A stretch of 52,885 nucleotides of DNA from a virus, in IMG/VR virus record IMGVR_UViG_3300008952_003486, positions 1 to 52,885 of that record; one strand, given 5' to 3'. Shown here piece by piece: positions 8,631-19,199 of this stretch (positions are counted from its first letter, which is position 1; each line of letters starts with the position of its first letter). The translations under genes were made by a program, and so were the position numbers. The notes under the pieces are model-generated. The model did not search any database. It had not been told where the DNA came from and saw only the letters and a list, made by a program, of their open reading frames with translations.

Positions 8631-10429
8631 TACCTAATAACTCCTTTGATATCTACGTTAGGATATTTTAGTTCGAGCACCACATTCTGGGGTACCTTGA
8701 GCATCCTGCCGTCAGCAGATAGTTCTTTTTGGAAGTCGAAAAAAGTATTTGAATAATTTCCGCCGATCTTTAGAACTATTTTCGCACTTATTACATCTAG
8801 AATTCCTCCCACTTCCTTGAGAGTAGAATAGATGTCGGAAATATAAAAATTCTCTGAAATATCATAAAATTTACTAAACTTTTCTCTCAGGGCATCGACG
8901 GACTCGGATAAGACATCTGAGTTATCTTGATTCATTTTTCCTACCGCTTCAAATTCAATTCCAAAATTAACAATCTTGGCGTCTAGAATATCAACAGAAT
9001 CAGTAATCATTCTATTTTTATTCAACCATGTCTTCAGATTGTTTTTTAGGGAATCATTAGACTGCACCAAGTGTCCATTCTGATCTTCAGAAATTATGTA
9101 GGCGTTTAGGTTTCGCTTAAAAGACTTACTATCTTGTATCACATTCGCCTTCTTGACTACTCCAAACCTCTCTGGCATCGCATATATTAGTGTCAAATAG
9201 TCCTGTCTCGTGACCGCCCTGTTTTGGGACGCAAAGACTGATCCAGCGCGTTGCCTGATTTCTTCTGATGAAGGGGCAGTTATATCTCCCACAATGGGCA
9301 ACTCATTCGATATCTCGATAGAGTTCAGAACAGACTGGACGGTAGTGGGGGATAAGTCTGTTATATTTTCAAAAGAAAGTTCTGCCTTGTTCACTGTCGT
9401 TAGACTAGTTGCAGAGGCATTGACTGAGGCGGCAGTGTTGACGCGATATACTACTCGAATAGAAGTATTGGATGGTGCCACTCCCAATTTGTTTGAATCC
9501 AGCAACCTAGTAGGATCTATAGAAGAGTCGCTAACATAGTCTTTCCCGTTCTGAAACAAAACAACGGATCCGGGTTCTGTGAACGCAGAACTAATATCGC
9601 TCGACTCATCTCCTGCTCCAAATTGCAGAAAGACAGAGTTTCCTTCGCGCTCTACAACAAACCTCCTAGAAACAACAGTTGGTTGTATGAGAGACGGTGT
9701 GCGCTCCAAATCATCAGTATCAGTATTGGTTATGGACCTGTAGATGGTGTTCTGTGTTAGGTTCTCTACTTCGAAATACTCATTGCCTTCGGAATCTTGC
9801 ACCGAGATTATATCACATATGCCCGTACCTGGCATTTGAAGCTTCAAAAATTTCTGGAAGTCTCCCACAGGAAATGTAATTTCCGCGTATCTTCCTGATA
9901 CAACTTGTCCAAATGCTTGGATAGCATAGAAGGTTGGCAACCCCGTCGATTCATCAACTTGAGAGACCACCGTCTTATTTTCTGTCTTAGAAAAATCTAC
10001 ATCTTCGTTCAGAACAAATCCGATGCCAGAAACAGTAGAAAACTGAGAACCACGTTTCAAGACTGGTATATATGCTCGGTTGGGGGAACTTCCAATCGTA
10101 TCTGATGGTATTTGGATGTAAAAAGACGCCATTCCATAAGAGGATGGGGAGACGTTCATCTTATATCCATTTTGTCTCGCCAACTTTATGATGTTTTGAT
10201 ATTCTAGGGCGGTGGACAAATAACTTTCGTTTGCCTGATAGTCTACATAAAAAGATAGAATGTCTCCCACATACGAGACAGTATCCATCATGAGAGATCC
10301 AAACCCTGCCTCGCTAAAATCCTGATATGTATTCGCATAATATGTTTTAGCATAATTAATTAAATCTTTCTTGATTGTATCGAAATCTCTGCTCGTATAA
10401 TTGATTGCTATCTTTTTTCCATCTGGCAT
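8630..10429 (-). CDS. Baseplate wedge protein, gp6-like (baseplate J family)
   Basis: 599 residues, ATG 10429. The N-terminus (INYTSRDFDTIKKDLINYAK, then FSEAGFGSLMMDTVSYVGD and QNIIKLARQNGY) is characteristic of T4 gp6 and cyanophage gp6 homologues. The middle carries baseplate-J-like features (SSEEIRQRAGSVFASQNRAVTRQDYLTLI near residue 385). Gp6 dimers form the inner ring joining the wedges around the hub and drive baseplate opening on contraction. Length is close to T4 gp6 (about 660). The preceding gene is gp25-like, exactly as in T4, which strengthens the call. Confidence 0.93.
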   Translation of the reverse strand: MPDGKKIAINYTSRDFDTIKKDLINYAKTYYANTYQDFSEAGFGSLMMDTVSYVGDILSFYVDYQANESYLSTALEYQNIIKLARQNGYKMNVSPSSYGMASFYIQIPSDTIGSSPNRAYIPVLKRGSQFSTVSGIGFVLNEDVDFSKTENKTVVSQVDESTGLPTFYAIQAFGQVVSGRYAEITFPVGDFQKFLKLQMPGTGICDIISVQDSEGNEYFEVENLTQNTIYRSITNTDTDDLERTPSLIQPTVVSRRFVVEREGNSVFLQFGAGDESSDISSAFTEPGSVVLFQNGKDYVSDSSIDPTRLLDSNKLGVAPSNTSIRVVYRVNTAASVNASATSLTTVNKAELSFENITDLSPTTVQSVLNSIEISNELPIVGDITAPSSEEIRQRAGSVFASQNRAVTRQDYLTLIYAMPERFGVVKKANVIQDSKSFKRNLNAYIISEDQNGHLVQSNDSLKNNLKTWLNKNRMITDSVDILDAKIVNFGIEFEAVGKMNQDNSDVLSESVDALREKFSKFYDISENFYISDIYSTLKEVGGILDVISAKIVLKIGGNYSNTFFDFQKELSADGRMLKVPQNVVLELKYPNVDIKGVIR

Positions 10430-10448
10430 TTTATAAACTCTCCCGCAT

Positions 10449-10826
10449 TTATGACTCTATAGTCAATTCTAGTATATCAGTGAGATCCAATGGTTGTATA
10501 TCATATATTATAGCAACATTAAGATTCTCGGGTGCACTAAACTGATCCACATTAAATTGCACATCTATTACTTTGATGAACGGCATATACTTGCTTACCT
10601 GGGTGGCAATGGCAGATCTTATGGACCCGTAAGTAGACTCGCCGTTCATCTCGAACAGGAACCTCTTGATGCCCACCCCAAAGTCAGGAATCATCATTCT
10701 CTCCCCGGGGTTTGTGAGGACGAGATTCTTAAAATTCTGCTTGACAACCTGTATCATGCTCGTCGTTAGAGCGTACCCATACGAGTCGTCTTTCCTAAGT
10801 GGCAACGAAGGTGAGAACCCAGCCAT
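10449..10826 (-). CDS. Baseplate wedge protein, gp25-like
   Basis: 125 residues, ATG 10826, three nucleotides after the stop of the giant upstream gene. It contains the family core: LVLTNPGERMMIPDFGVGIKR with the following FLFEMN, then IRSAIATQVSKYMPFIKVIDVQF. This is the GPW/gp25 fold shared by T4 gp25, P2 gpW and TssE of type VI secretion. Gp25 holds the gp6 ring and is thought to help initiate sheath polymerisation. The size matches T4 gp25 (132). The gp25-gp6 order is conserved. Confidence 0.95.
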   Translation of the reverse strand: MAGFSPSLPLRKDDSYGYALTTSMIQVVKQNFKNLVLTNPGERMMIPDFGVGIKRFLFEMNGESTYGSIRSAIATQVSKYMPFIKVIDVQFNVDQFSAPENLNVAIIYDIQPLDLTDILELTIES

Positions 10827-10829
10827 ACT

Positions 10830-13800
10830 TTACCCCCTTCTCTTGTCTTCTTCATCACGAATCAGATCTATATCTATACATAGTTTTTCTTCGGGCTTTT
10901 TCTTGTTCTCAAGACCCACCTTTTCGCGTTGGCGCGCTTTTGTGCCAATATCAGGGAATTGTAGACTCTCTGATGCAACTATCGCATGATAAATGTATCC
11001 TAATGGAGAGTGAGGTGGTCCGGGACCATATCCGGATAGCATATCCATCGGCAGAGATGCTAATCCGATGGGACTGACTGGTAAATCAAGTTTATCTCCT
11101 GGCCAGACTGGTGCTGGGATGGGAATAATCGGTATACCATTCGGACCCTTTATCATGGTATCGGCACAACTATCATCATTCATTGATTCTAGGTAAAGTT
11201 TTGTAATTATAGATATGGATGTAACGATATCAAATTTAGCTACCGCCTTAGAAAACTCATAATACAATTCCTTCTCTGAAGTTGTTCCTGTTCGAAGTGA
11301 GAAAACACTATTACGCAAAAATGGATCCAAAGATTCACCAGTGATGGCATCATTGAAGGAGAAGATAGGCAACTCAAAAGTTATATTTTCAGACGGATCG
11401 TCTGACAACCCGGGTTGCGGTTCCACATAGTCTGGTGGTTGCAGAAAGTCCGGAAGAGGTATGGAAAATTTGCCCATGGGTGGCGGAAGATCGTATGGTC
11501 CTAAAGTTATTTTTAGTAAAAAGTTCTCTTCTGTTTCCTCTCCATTTTCATCTAATTTTTTCATAAACTTAGGCAACAACTTACCTGCTTTTCCTGCCTT
11601 CACAATGACGGCGGCAGGAGCAATTACAGGATCAAGAAATTCTGCCAATCCCTTGAAGATAAGTTTAGGAGTCTGAACTGCCAAGTCAAACAATCCAGGT
11701 TTGCGCGCGCTACCATCTGTGCTCATGTTGCTCTGTGCATGCGCATTTTGTTCTCTGTTTCCTCCCCTCTTTCTCTCTTCCTCATTCTCAAAAGTATAGT
11801 CGCCGCCGTTCAAAAGAGTTTCAAACAACTTCTTAAGTTCTGCCTTTGTTCCATCAAAGAAAGTCTCTGACATCTCATTGAGCAAGTTGGCATATATAGA
11901 AGAAAACGAAAGCAATGTATTGGACGGTGTACAATACTTGAAGATAAGGTTATATCCAGGCGATGTCTTCATAGAGTTCATCAATCTGCTCATGAATTCG
12001 CGCGACCACATTTCTTGTAAATCCTTATTTCTCTTTCGTCGTCCGACTCCTATCGAACTATATACGTCGGAAAGTTTCGTGTCGCCGCTAACTGTAATTG
12101 GAATCTCAACTTCAGACATCGGAAGCAGTGTGAGGGACCTCTCCATTTGAATCTTACTGAATGCTTGGGCAGCATTAATCTGATCGTTCATCATTTGCGC
12201 AGACATTATTCCGTCTCGCTTCGGAAAAGGTTGTATCTGAAATCCGTCATCATTCAGCGCATTGGTCAAGGACTGAATTGATTCGCCTGCTTTCACCACT
12301 GCATCCGGATTGTTCGGATCGAAAGTCTTTATCTTTCCGAGAGCGGTATCGAGAGCGGTCCTCTCTGGTCCGCTGATAATGCCATCCTGGATGCCTGCCT
12401 CATACGCCAACTGTCCCGGATATTTATAAAATTCTGCCTGCTCTTTCCGTTCAACTTCTATTCTCTCATATTGCCTAAAACTTCTGCTAGCATTGACGGC
12501 AAGCCCATTAAAGAGAAAACTTACAGGATTTGGATCTGTGCCCGGCAATCCAGGCACCTTTACTGTTCGCGAGGCGACACCCGGATCTGAATTTTCTGGA
12601 ACTTCCTCGAAATCATTAGTAGGTGCGACGTAAACCATCCTAACCCCGAAAGACCAGGAATCATATAGATCTTCAAATTTGGCATTTGGGTTTTGCTCTG
12701 AAATCTCGTTAAACTCATCTTGCCACTCTTCTATATTATATATCTGCTCTAGTTCAACGTTAATGCTCGGAATCAAAGACGCAATTGCCGAAGAATCTCC
12801 TGTCTGCTGAAACGGGGAATCAGTGCGCGCTGAAGAATCTAAGACCTCCCTCGGACACAAAATTTGTGAAATGCCAAGTCCGGACGCGGTTTTCTTACGA
12901 AAACTTGTCACCATTTGAGAAGATCCAACATTCTCAGTCCTGTCTAATAGCGCAGAGTCCTCCGCATCTCCAGAAGTGGCGCCTATTATATCTGTCGCCT
13001 GCGAGTCTATGCCGCTGTCGAGATCTAACAGATCTGTATTTGCACCACTGCTCTTTCTCTTCACTTTAATATACTTTTCAAAAACAAGGGCGCCATTTTC
13101 TTCGGAAAGAGGAAACCTTCCCTTCGTATCTCCGCGAGTAAAAGTAGAAAGATTATCGATCTCGTCTATTGTCCCTTCCTCGACGCCAGTTCCGAAATCC
13201 CCCACAACCGGAGGCGTGTCTGCTATGACATTCAGTGCCTTTTCGGCGGTACCAATAAGACCTGCGGCGTCTGGACTGCCGGCAACTGCATTGTCAACGC
13301 ATCCCTCAAGGGCGCCGAAACTCGGTAGTGCGACGCCCGATACATCTTCCGCGAATTCTGTTGCATCGTCAAATAATCCTTCAAAGAACCCCTCGTCACC
13401 GTCTTCAGGCTGCGCCGTTTCGTCGGCGGCGCCCGTAAAGGCGCCCACCAAACACTCAACGCCAACACCAACCGTGTTTGCTATCTCAACAATCCCGTCA
13501 ACCGAAGATCCGAGAAGGTTGGCGAGTCGGTTATCCTCCCATTCTGCGAACTCTTTAAGGTATTCTCCGTATTGTCTCTGTAGTTCCACCTCCTCTAAAT
13601 TTCTCAAACTTCGAAACTTTTTCGAAAACCTAGGCTCGCCCTTTTCTCTTTGTATATCAAACAATGGTACCCTTCGATTCAACAAGTTGTCATCAAAAGT
13701 GAGAGTTCCCTTAAGGCAAATCAGATCTTGTAACTTCGGCATCAAAGAATAAAGTTGCTCTTCGGCAAGAAACCTTATACGACTGCGAACTATCTGCTCC

Positions 13801-16800
13801 TTGGCGCTCCGGACGGTGGTAGAGGTATTTACAGATCCCGGGTCTGGAGACTCACAAGAGACATTCGCTGCGTTTACAGAGTCGAACTCCTCCATCCTCA
13901 CTTCTTCTCCCGATGGTCGTCCATTGAATTCTTGAATTGCGGCATCGGCATACATCCAATTGATTCCTATCTCCGAACTCTGCTCTATTATATCCGGCAC
14001 GGATCCGAAGGGACAAAACGGTTTCATCCTCAACTTGAAAATAACTTCTACTTGATTCAGGAATGAATCATAGTAAGCTTGACCAAATCTCTTGATTCCT
14101 CTCAGCGTCTCTTCTATGATATATTCCACCATCAGTTTGTTGATAAACTCTTCTCCTGCGAAAACAGAAACCGGATACATTGCGCGCAGCAATTGCTCAA
14201 GAGCATACGCGCGTATTGTGGTCATTACACATCCAGTCATTCCTGCTGCCTCTAGAGCAGACAGTCCGGTTCTACCAAGTCCATCAACCGCTATCTCATC
14301 TTCAAGGGGAGAGCATTTGATATATTGCTCATACGCTTCCCTTGTCCTCTTCTTGACAGTATCAAGCGCTAGAATATGGGGATCAAAATCACATTCTCTC
14401 TCCTCTTCGCCTGTTGGTGATGGTGCCCAATCAACAATCTTGATATACGGCGTCTTATCCGTCTTCGTTCTCTTGAAGAGGGGAGTATCTAGTATCTCGC
14501 TTCCTATGCCATTTACCATCTGCGTCAGCAAATCACCATACATTTTTTTATAGACAAAATCTTTTAATTCTGTAGGAACTGATGACATCGCAGTCCGACA
14601 AACGCTGTCAGTGAAACCATACAAAACATCAGTTTGTGGGATGCCTCCGGGCGTTATTAACTTGTTGCCTGTCTTTTCTTGAAGTAGACCTATGATCCTC
14701 TCTGCCCGACTGTCTACCGACGTGACGCCTGCCAAACGACTTCTGTAAATTGCGGACTCGAAGGGTCCAAAACTGATGCTGGGAGTGACTTGTCCAGGTG
14801 GAAGATTTGCTCCGCCGCCAATTGGAATAGTGCTTGGATCAACAGGAATATCTCCTATTTGCAACAAGAAAGTATTCTTATAATCATTGCTGTCTTTTGC
14901 TGGTGCGAGAGAAAATTTTAATGAAAAAGTGCTAGGTTTGAAAGTTCCCCCCTCTTTATAGGGTTCGGTTAGGGCAAAATACATACTGTCATCTCCAGAG
15001 TCAGTACCTACCCTTAATCTATTTATGTTTTTCAAACCATATTTAGAGTCCGCAGCAAACCTAAAAAACTTTTCTGGAACAGTAACGGCATCCAGCGGAA
15101 ACGAATTGAACGGAGTGGGAAGTATGCCTGCTACTTTTATCTTTTCCGTTGTATAGGGACCATACTTGCCTTGCGGATCTCCGTCTGGAGGAACATATCC
15201 TTGCGCGACTAGTCTTTGAAATTCTGGATTTATCACGGTTCTCTTAGGGAGCCATTCTGGGAACTCAATGGTAAATGTTTCTTCCTGCATTTTAAACCAA
15301 TTGAATATATCAAAATCTATCTTTGCTCCCTGCTTTGTTGTGCGAGGAACAGACTTCTTTCTTTCATATGGCACATCCATGCCGTCGGGAATCCTAAGCG
15401 CCTCTGAATCATATGCCATATATATGCCATCGTACATGACGCCAACAACTTTCTTTACTAAAAAGAGAAGAGAGGCGCTATCCTTCGGTATCAATCCGTT
15501 GTCAATAGTGCTGCCCTTTTCCTCGCAAAAAGTAGTAGGGATATCCAGTTCGGTAGGATTGTCTAGTAAATCTATTATCCTGTCTATTGTATCGTCTGGG
15601 GGCACGTCGCCCGGGAAGGTATCTTTCTTTAGTTCATCCCTCACGCACTTGCTCTCAAAGGTACATCCCAGTCCTCGACTAATAGTAGTTATTTGCGCCA
15701 AAATGGCGGATACATCAACTAATTTCTCAAGAGTGCCAAACATGACTACTACGCCCTCTCGGGTATTGACTTTCTCATACAGTTCCGTGTGTCGTATGCG
15801 TATAACATCCACTATGGTGTCCAAAACAACTGGACTGGATGTCCCATTGAAGAGTGCCGATAATTCTGCCGGAGTTAGTATTGCTGATAAATCTGCCAGC
15901 AATCTCTTGATTAGAGAGCACTTTCTGGCGACATCTTTTAGGATCTCGTCATCTGACAACTTAGTTCCTATATCTATAAACCCGTCGCCTGCGCCATTGC
16001 CGCCAGATCCGGCGGAAACCCATGAACCGCCGGCGGCAACACAGTCGCTCTCGTTCAGGGCGGCGACAGTTCCGTCTGGAAGCGTACAGACGCCTCCTTC
16101 GCCGGCAGAAGGATTAGTTGCTGGCGGTTGTGCCGTTGGAGATGCCGTTGGAGGATAATCCCCCATAGAATCATAGAAGTCTGCCAAAAGTTCTGTAATG
16201 CTGCCTGCCCCAACCTTATTCGCTATTGCATCCAGCAGGTCGGCATCGCCGTGAGATGTATCTTCCGGAGTCTCTTCCGTTTCTTCCTTGCAAAACCAAA
16301 GAATCTGATCTAAAATCGCTTGGATCATGCCGACAATTAGTCCCGTCAGCAACTCAATTATCGCTGCTTCCAGCATTGTTGCAATAGCAGATTGAAGATC
16401 TACGACAGGTAAATCATCCGGGAATAACACTGTTGGAATCTTGAAAATATTTTTCAGTTTATCAACGGGAGGATTTTCAATTGTAGAGCACACTTCGTCC
16501 AATACTCGATCAAAGTTATCGAACCCTTCTTTTCTCAGAGCCAATTCAAGAACTGCCAGAAACTTCAACCCTTCGGTATTGTTTTTCGGTATATCAACTT
16601 CCGAATAATCTACCCCATCAATAATAAACTGACCTGTCTGCGCTACTTGCAATGCACGATCTGCTAGAAATGATTTATCTGCTGGCAACTTAGTCTTGAA
16701 TGTTCCATATCCCAACAATATGTTCTTATCTAAAATGCCTTCAATCATCTCCCTGCAAGTAAGTAAGCTCTTGAGGCAATCAATTGTTTGCTTTATGAGT

Positions 16801-18281
16801 TGATCTACTGGAATGCGATTCAAAATTTCAGTGTATGTGCCATCTAGAACACGAGTGCCTGATGCTTTAGCGCCGGATGCTATTCTTTTCGATATCGCAG
16901 ACAGATTACTTATAACAATGTCGCCCGCTGCTGTGGAAGATTTTTCTTCTTGTGCAACCGCTGCTCCAATAATATCCGGGTTTGCCAGAACCTCATCTTC
17001 CTTTTCCACCTCTTCTCTCGTCTTGTAGGAAGCTTTGCTAAACTTCTGAACAAGACCCGCTACAACCGAATTGGTTTCCAGCAACTGATCAAATAATTTT
17101 GATGGATCGGAATTCTTTATTATAACGGGAGGAACAATATATCTTTCTACGAAATCTTCCCATGGTATATTGGGCGCATAGAATTCCTGATTTTGAATTT
17201 TTAGAATAGTGTTGGTGCCGATATTGGATACATCTTTTATTTTGGATAGAAGTGCCATCGAGCGCAAGTTATTAAATGGAGGCGCGTTCGATAGTAGCGG
17301 CATGCCCTTGAGAAGAGGAAACTTCTCTCCCGCCTTATCGATATATACATAAATTACTTCATAGTCTTCATTCAGAAATATATTAATATCATCTTCTATC
17401 ACATTCTTCAACTCAATATCGTTCAGGACTATGTGATTGACGACTGACGGGTAAAATTCTGCGAGGGTGTCGATCTGAACTTGAAGGTCTAGATTTTCCA
17501 CCTTTCCAAACGCTGCTTCAAAATTATCAATTTTTTTCTTATATGCTGCTAAATTAATATTTGCTCTAGTGATAGTATCTGTTATTTCTCCAACTTCCAT
17601 AGAGATTACAAACGCAGGATTCGGAGGTTCTGGAATAGAAATTATAGGCAGGTATATCTTTGCCCCTTCCTCAAAACTTGTCTTGAGTGATGAGTTCTGG
17701 TTTACGCTAGATATCCACGCCTCTATCGATTTTTCATCCGCGGTCTCTATATCTACGTTGTTCGCTCGTAAAATTTCAGCGATGCGCGCTCGGTGACCCA
17801 TTTCGGTGGAATCATTGACATGAAAATATCCTATATAGTCTTCTGCTAAAGTATGTAAGGTTGACCCCTCGGAAACTATTTGTAAAGTATATTTGCCCTT
17901 CTCACTAATGTTGTCGAAAGCTCGTGCATCCACCAAGACATAGGATAGCAATCCGGATCCGGGTCGTATAGGCACCCTCACATCTTCAACCCATGTATTG
18001 CTTTTCGCTATTTGTAAATTTCTGGCAGTGTAATATTTATTATAGAATTCAAACAACTTTTCTATAGCGGCGTCACGGATTGGTCCCATTGCTGCCTGAT
18101 CGATAACTTTGTTTCCAGAACTATCGGTAGTCATTATCTGGGTTATCCCGAAATCCCCCTCAATAATCCACCCATATGCTACGGCGCGCCGGTCCATCAC
18201 CGGCTCCCTCTTGGACTGAAGTGCCCAATCAGGAACTACTTTAGCATCGATGCTTTTATATCCTATATTCCTAAATGACAT
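10830..18281 (-). CDS. Giant tail/baseplate structural protein (2,483 aa)
   Basis: The longest gene here, ATG 18281, lying between the hub/spike-like genes and gp25. No known domain is recognised with certainty. Visible features: an N-terminal segment starting MSFRNIGYKSIDAKVVPDWA; long mixed helical segments; a Pro/Ala/Thr-rich linker near residue 710 (PPTASPTAQPPATNPSAG); directly after it a small Cys-bearing motif, CTLPDGTVA...ESDCVAAGGSW, of a type seen as short repeats in secreted proteins; several Asp/Glu-rich stretches; and a charged C-terminal tail ending EEDKRRG. There is no transmembrane or signal segment. Position points to a virion role in the baseplate or central spike region, perhaps a scaffold linking hub and wedge. 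A tape-measure role is not favoured, because long uninterrupted coiled coil and hydrophobic segments are absent. Confidence 0.7.
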   Translation of the reverse strand: MSFRNIGYKSIDAKVVPDWALQSKREPVMDRRAVAYGWIIEGDFGITQIMTTDSSGNKVIDQAAMGPIRDAAIEKLFEFYNKYYTARNLQIAKSNTWVEDVRVPIRPGSGLLSYVLVDARAFDNISEKGKYTLQIVSEGSTLHTLAEDYIGYFHVNDSTEMGHRARIAEILRANNVDIETADEKSIEAWISSVNQNSSLKTSFEEGAKIYLPIISIPEPPNPAFVISMEVGEITDTITRANINLAAYKKKIDNFEAAFGKVENLDLQVQIDTLAEFYPSVVNHIVLNDIELKNVIEDDINIFLNEDYEVIYVYIDKAGEKFPLLKGMPLLSNAPPFNNLRSMALLSKIKDVSNIGTNTILKIQNQEFYAPNIPWEDFVERYIVPPVIIKNSDPSKLFDQLLETNSVVAGLVQKFSKASYKTREEVEKEDEVLANPDIIGAAVAQEEKSSTAAGDIVISNLSAISKRIASGAKASGTRVLDGTYTEILNRIPVDQLIKQTIDCLKSLLTCREMIEGILDKNILLGYGTFKTKLPADKSFLADRALQVAQTGQFIIDGVDYSEVDIPKNNTEGLKFLAVLELALRKEGFDNFDRVLDEVCSTIENPPVDKLKNIFKIPTVLFPDDLPVVDLQSAIATMLEAAIIELLTGLIVGMIQAILDQILWFCKEETEETPEDTSHGDADLLDAIANKVGAGSITELLADFYDSMGDYPPTASPTAQPPATNPSAGEGGVCTLPDGTVAALNESDCVAAGGSWVSAGSGGNGAGDGFIDIGTKLSDDEILKDVARKCSLIKRLLADLSAILTPAELSALFNGTSSPVVLDTIVDVIRIRHTELYEKVNTREGVVVMFGTLEKLVDVSAILAQITTISRGLGCTFESKCVRDELKKDTFPGDVPPDDTIDRIIDLLDNPTELDIPTTFCEEKGSTIDNGLIPKDSASLLFLVKKVVGVMYDGIYMAYDSEALRIPDGMDVPYERKKSVPRTTKQGAKIDFDIFNWFKMQEETFTIEFPEWLPKRTVINPEFQRLVAQGYVPPDGDPQGKYGPYTTEKIKVAGILPTPFNSFPLDAVTVPEKFFRFAADSKYGLKNINRLRVGTDSGDDSMYFALTEPYKEGGTFKPSTFSLKFSLAPAKDSNDYKNTFLLQIGDIPVDPSTIPIGGGANLPPGQVTPSISFGPFESAIYRSRLAGVTSVDSRAERIIGLLQEKTGNKLITPGGIPQTDVLYGFTDSVCRTAMSSVPTELKDFVYKKMYGDLLTQMVNGIGSEILDTPLFKRTKTDKTPYIKIVDWAPSPTGEEERECDFDPHILALDTVKKRTREAYEQYIKCSPLEDEIAVDGLGRTGLSALEAAGMTGCVMTTIRAYALEQLLRAMYPVSVFAGEEFINKLMVEYIIEETLRGIKRFGQAYYDSFLNQVEVIFKLRMKPFCPFGSVPDIIEQSSEIGINWMYADAAIQEFNGRPSGEEVRMEEFDSVNAANVSCESPDPGSVNTSTTVRSAKEQIVRSRIRFLAEEQLYSLMPKLQDLICLKGTLTFDDNLLNRRVPLFDIQREKGEPRFSKKFRSLRNLEEVELQRQYGEYLKEFAEWEDNRLANLLGSSVDGIVEIANTVGVGVECLVGAFTGAADETAQPEDGDEGFFEGLFDDATEFAEDVSGVALPSFGALEGCVDNAVAGSPDAAGLIGTAEKALNVIADTPPVVGDFGTGVEEGTIDEIDNLSTFTRGDTKGRFPLSEENGALVFEKYIKVKRKSSGANTDLLDLDSGIDSQATDIIGATSGDAEDSALLDRTENVGSSQMVTSFRKKTASGLGISQILCPREVLDSSARTDSPFQQTGDSSAIASLIPSINVELEQIYNIEEWQDEFNEISEQNPNAKFEDLYDSWSFGVRMVYVAPTNDFEEVPENSDPGVASRTVKVPGLPGTDPNPVSFLFNGLAVNASRSFRQYERIEVERKEQAEFYKYPGQLAYEAGIQDGIISGPERTALDTALGKIKTFDPNNPDAVVKAGESIQSLTNALNDDGFQIQPFPKRDGIMSAQMMNDQINAAQAFSKIQMERSLTLLPMSEVEIPITVSGDTKLSDVYSSIGVGRRKRNKDLQEMWSREFMSRLMNSMKTSPGYNLIFKYCTPSNTLLSFSSIYANLLNEMSETFFDGTKAELKKLFETLLNGGDYTFENEEERKRGGNREQNAHAQSNMSTDGSARKPGLFDLAVQTPKLIFKGLAEFLDPVIAPAAVIVKAGKAGKLLPKFMKKLDENGEETEENFLLKITLGPYDLPPPMGKFSIPLPDFLQPPDYVEPQPGLSDDPSENITFELPIFSFNDAITGESLDPFLRNSVFSLRTGTTSEKELYYEFSKAVAKFDIVTSISIITKLYLESMNDDSCADTMIKGPNGIPIIPIPAPVWPGDKLDLPVSPIGLASLPMDMLSGYGPGPPHSPLGYIYHAIVASESLQFPDIGTKARQREKVGLENKKKPEEKLCIDIDLIRDEEDKRRG

Positions 18282-18293
18282 TCTTTGGTTTCT

Positions 18294-19199
18294 CTAGTTG
18301 GTATGATTCCATCTACTGTTAATGTACTTCTCTCCCGACGAGACAAGATAAGTTTGTTTAAAATTAACTAAATTAGTTTTGTTCGTGATAAGAGATCTTT
18401 TAGTTTCTTGCAGGAAATCGATCATAGTTTTTATGCCTTTTCCGACCACCGCATCTGATGGGGTAGTGGGATTCCCGTACCATGGAGAATAGTGAAAATG
18501 GTGTGTAAGACTTTCGTTGAAATTCATCTGAGTGGTTAGCAGGTGATCTACAATTCCGTTTAGTTGACTTATGTGATCTACTATTCTCCCCAAGGCCAAA
18601 GATAAGTTGTTTCCCTTTACGAAGGGTTGCATATCCTCGTCATAATTTCCTGCTATCAAGTCTATGCCGCCGATGGAAACAATATCGCCCCCTTGTGAAT
18701 TCTTCTTGTCAACCCCCGTTACTAACTTTATCCCCTCTCTCGCTACCAATCGCACGCCGTCCGCCTTCAGCACCACCGCGGATTTGGATGGCGCTTGCCC
18801 GACGACACCTGCTTTTATTTTAAAGTTTTCATCAACGTCCGTCTTCTGACTGACATAGATTCGTGCGGCGTCGGTAGTGAAGTTGGGGTCAACATATACG
18901 TGCTTTGGGTTCGGACCCATTCGGCCAACAACGATATCGATAGATGAGCACTGCGTGTGTCCCATGCCGCCGTACCCACTGAACCTGCTTCCCGGTCTAT
19001 CGACCCCCAAAACAACTTGGGCATTAACCTTCCTGTTGTCTCCAACTATTGTCTCTCTTTGATTGGATATATACATGGGAATGGTTTCGGTAGAAACCAT
19101 TCCTCCAACTCCCTTGACGAAAACAGAACGATCTGGGGGCAGTTCGTCTACGACTTTTGTCGTGTTTGGATTTGGATCTACACCCTTTTTTATAGTCAT
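18294..19199 (-). CDS. Putative tail-spike beta-helix protein (gp5 C-terminal-like)
   Basis: 301 residues, ATG 19199 overlapping the peptidase stop by 4 nt (ATGA). The middle, about residues 140-195, has short strand repeats (AVVLKADGVRLVAREGIKLV, then GGIDLIAGN) resembling the intertwined beta-prism of T4 gp5 and VgrG spikes. A helical segment follows (SLALGRIVDHISQLNGIVDHL) and a His-rich THHFHYSPWYG. An upstream GYGGMGHTQCSSIDIVVGR segment is unexplained. The order OB-fold gene, peptidase gene, this gene mirrors the domain order of T4 gp5, so a membrane-puncturing spike role is inferred. Family membership is not certain. Confidence 0.55.
   Translation of the reverse strand: MTIKKGVDPNPNTTKVVDELPPDRSVFVKGVGGMVSTETIPMYISNQRETIVGDNRKVNAQVVLGVDRPGSRFSGYGGMGHTQCSSIDIVVGRMGPNPKHVYVDPNFTTDAARIYVSQKTDVDENFKIKAGVVGQAPSKSAVVLKADGVRLVAREGIKLVTGVDKKNSQGGDIVSIGGIDLIAGNYDEDMQPFVKGNNLSLALGRIVDHISQLNGIVDHLLTTQMNFNESLTHHFHYSPWYGNPTTPSDAVVGKGIKTMIDFLQETKRSLITNKTNLVNFKQTYLVSSGEKYINSRWNHTN

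Noticed and set aside
12424-12434. TATAAATA on the minus strand inside the giant gene
   Set aside because: It falls in the middle of a continuous coding sequence with no start downstream nearby; expected by chance in AT-rich DNA.
12976-13752. 258-codon plus-strand open frame inside the giant gene
   Set aside because: Antisense shadow: Ser/Pro-rich low-complexity translation, no ribosome site, lies within a strong minus-strand gene. The same applies to 15268-16158, 3372-3854 and 49355-50164.
10830-18281. Tape-measure protein
   Set aside because: Long continuous helices and hydrophobic segments are lacking, and the position between hub and gp25 does not fit a tape measure.
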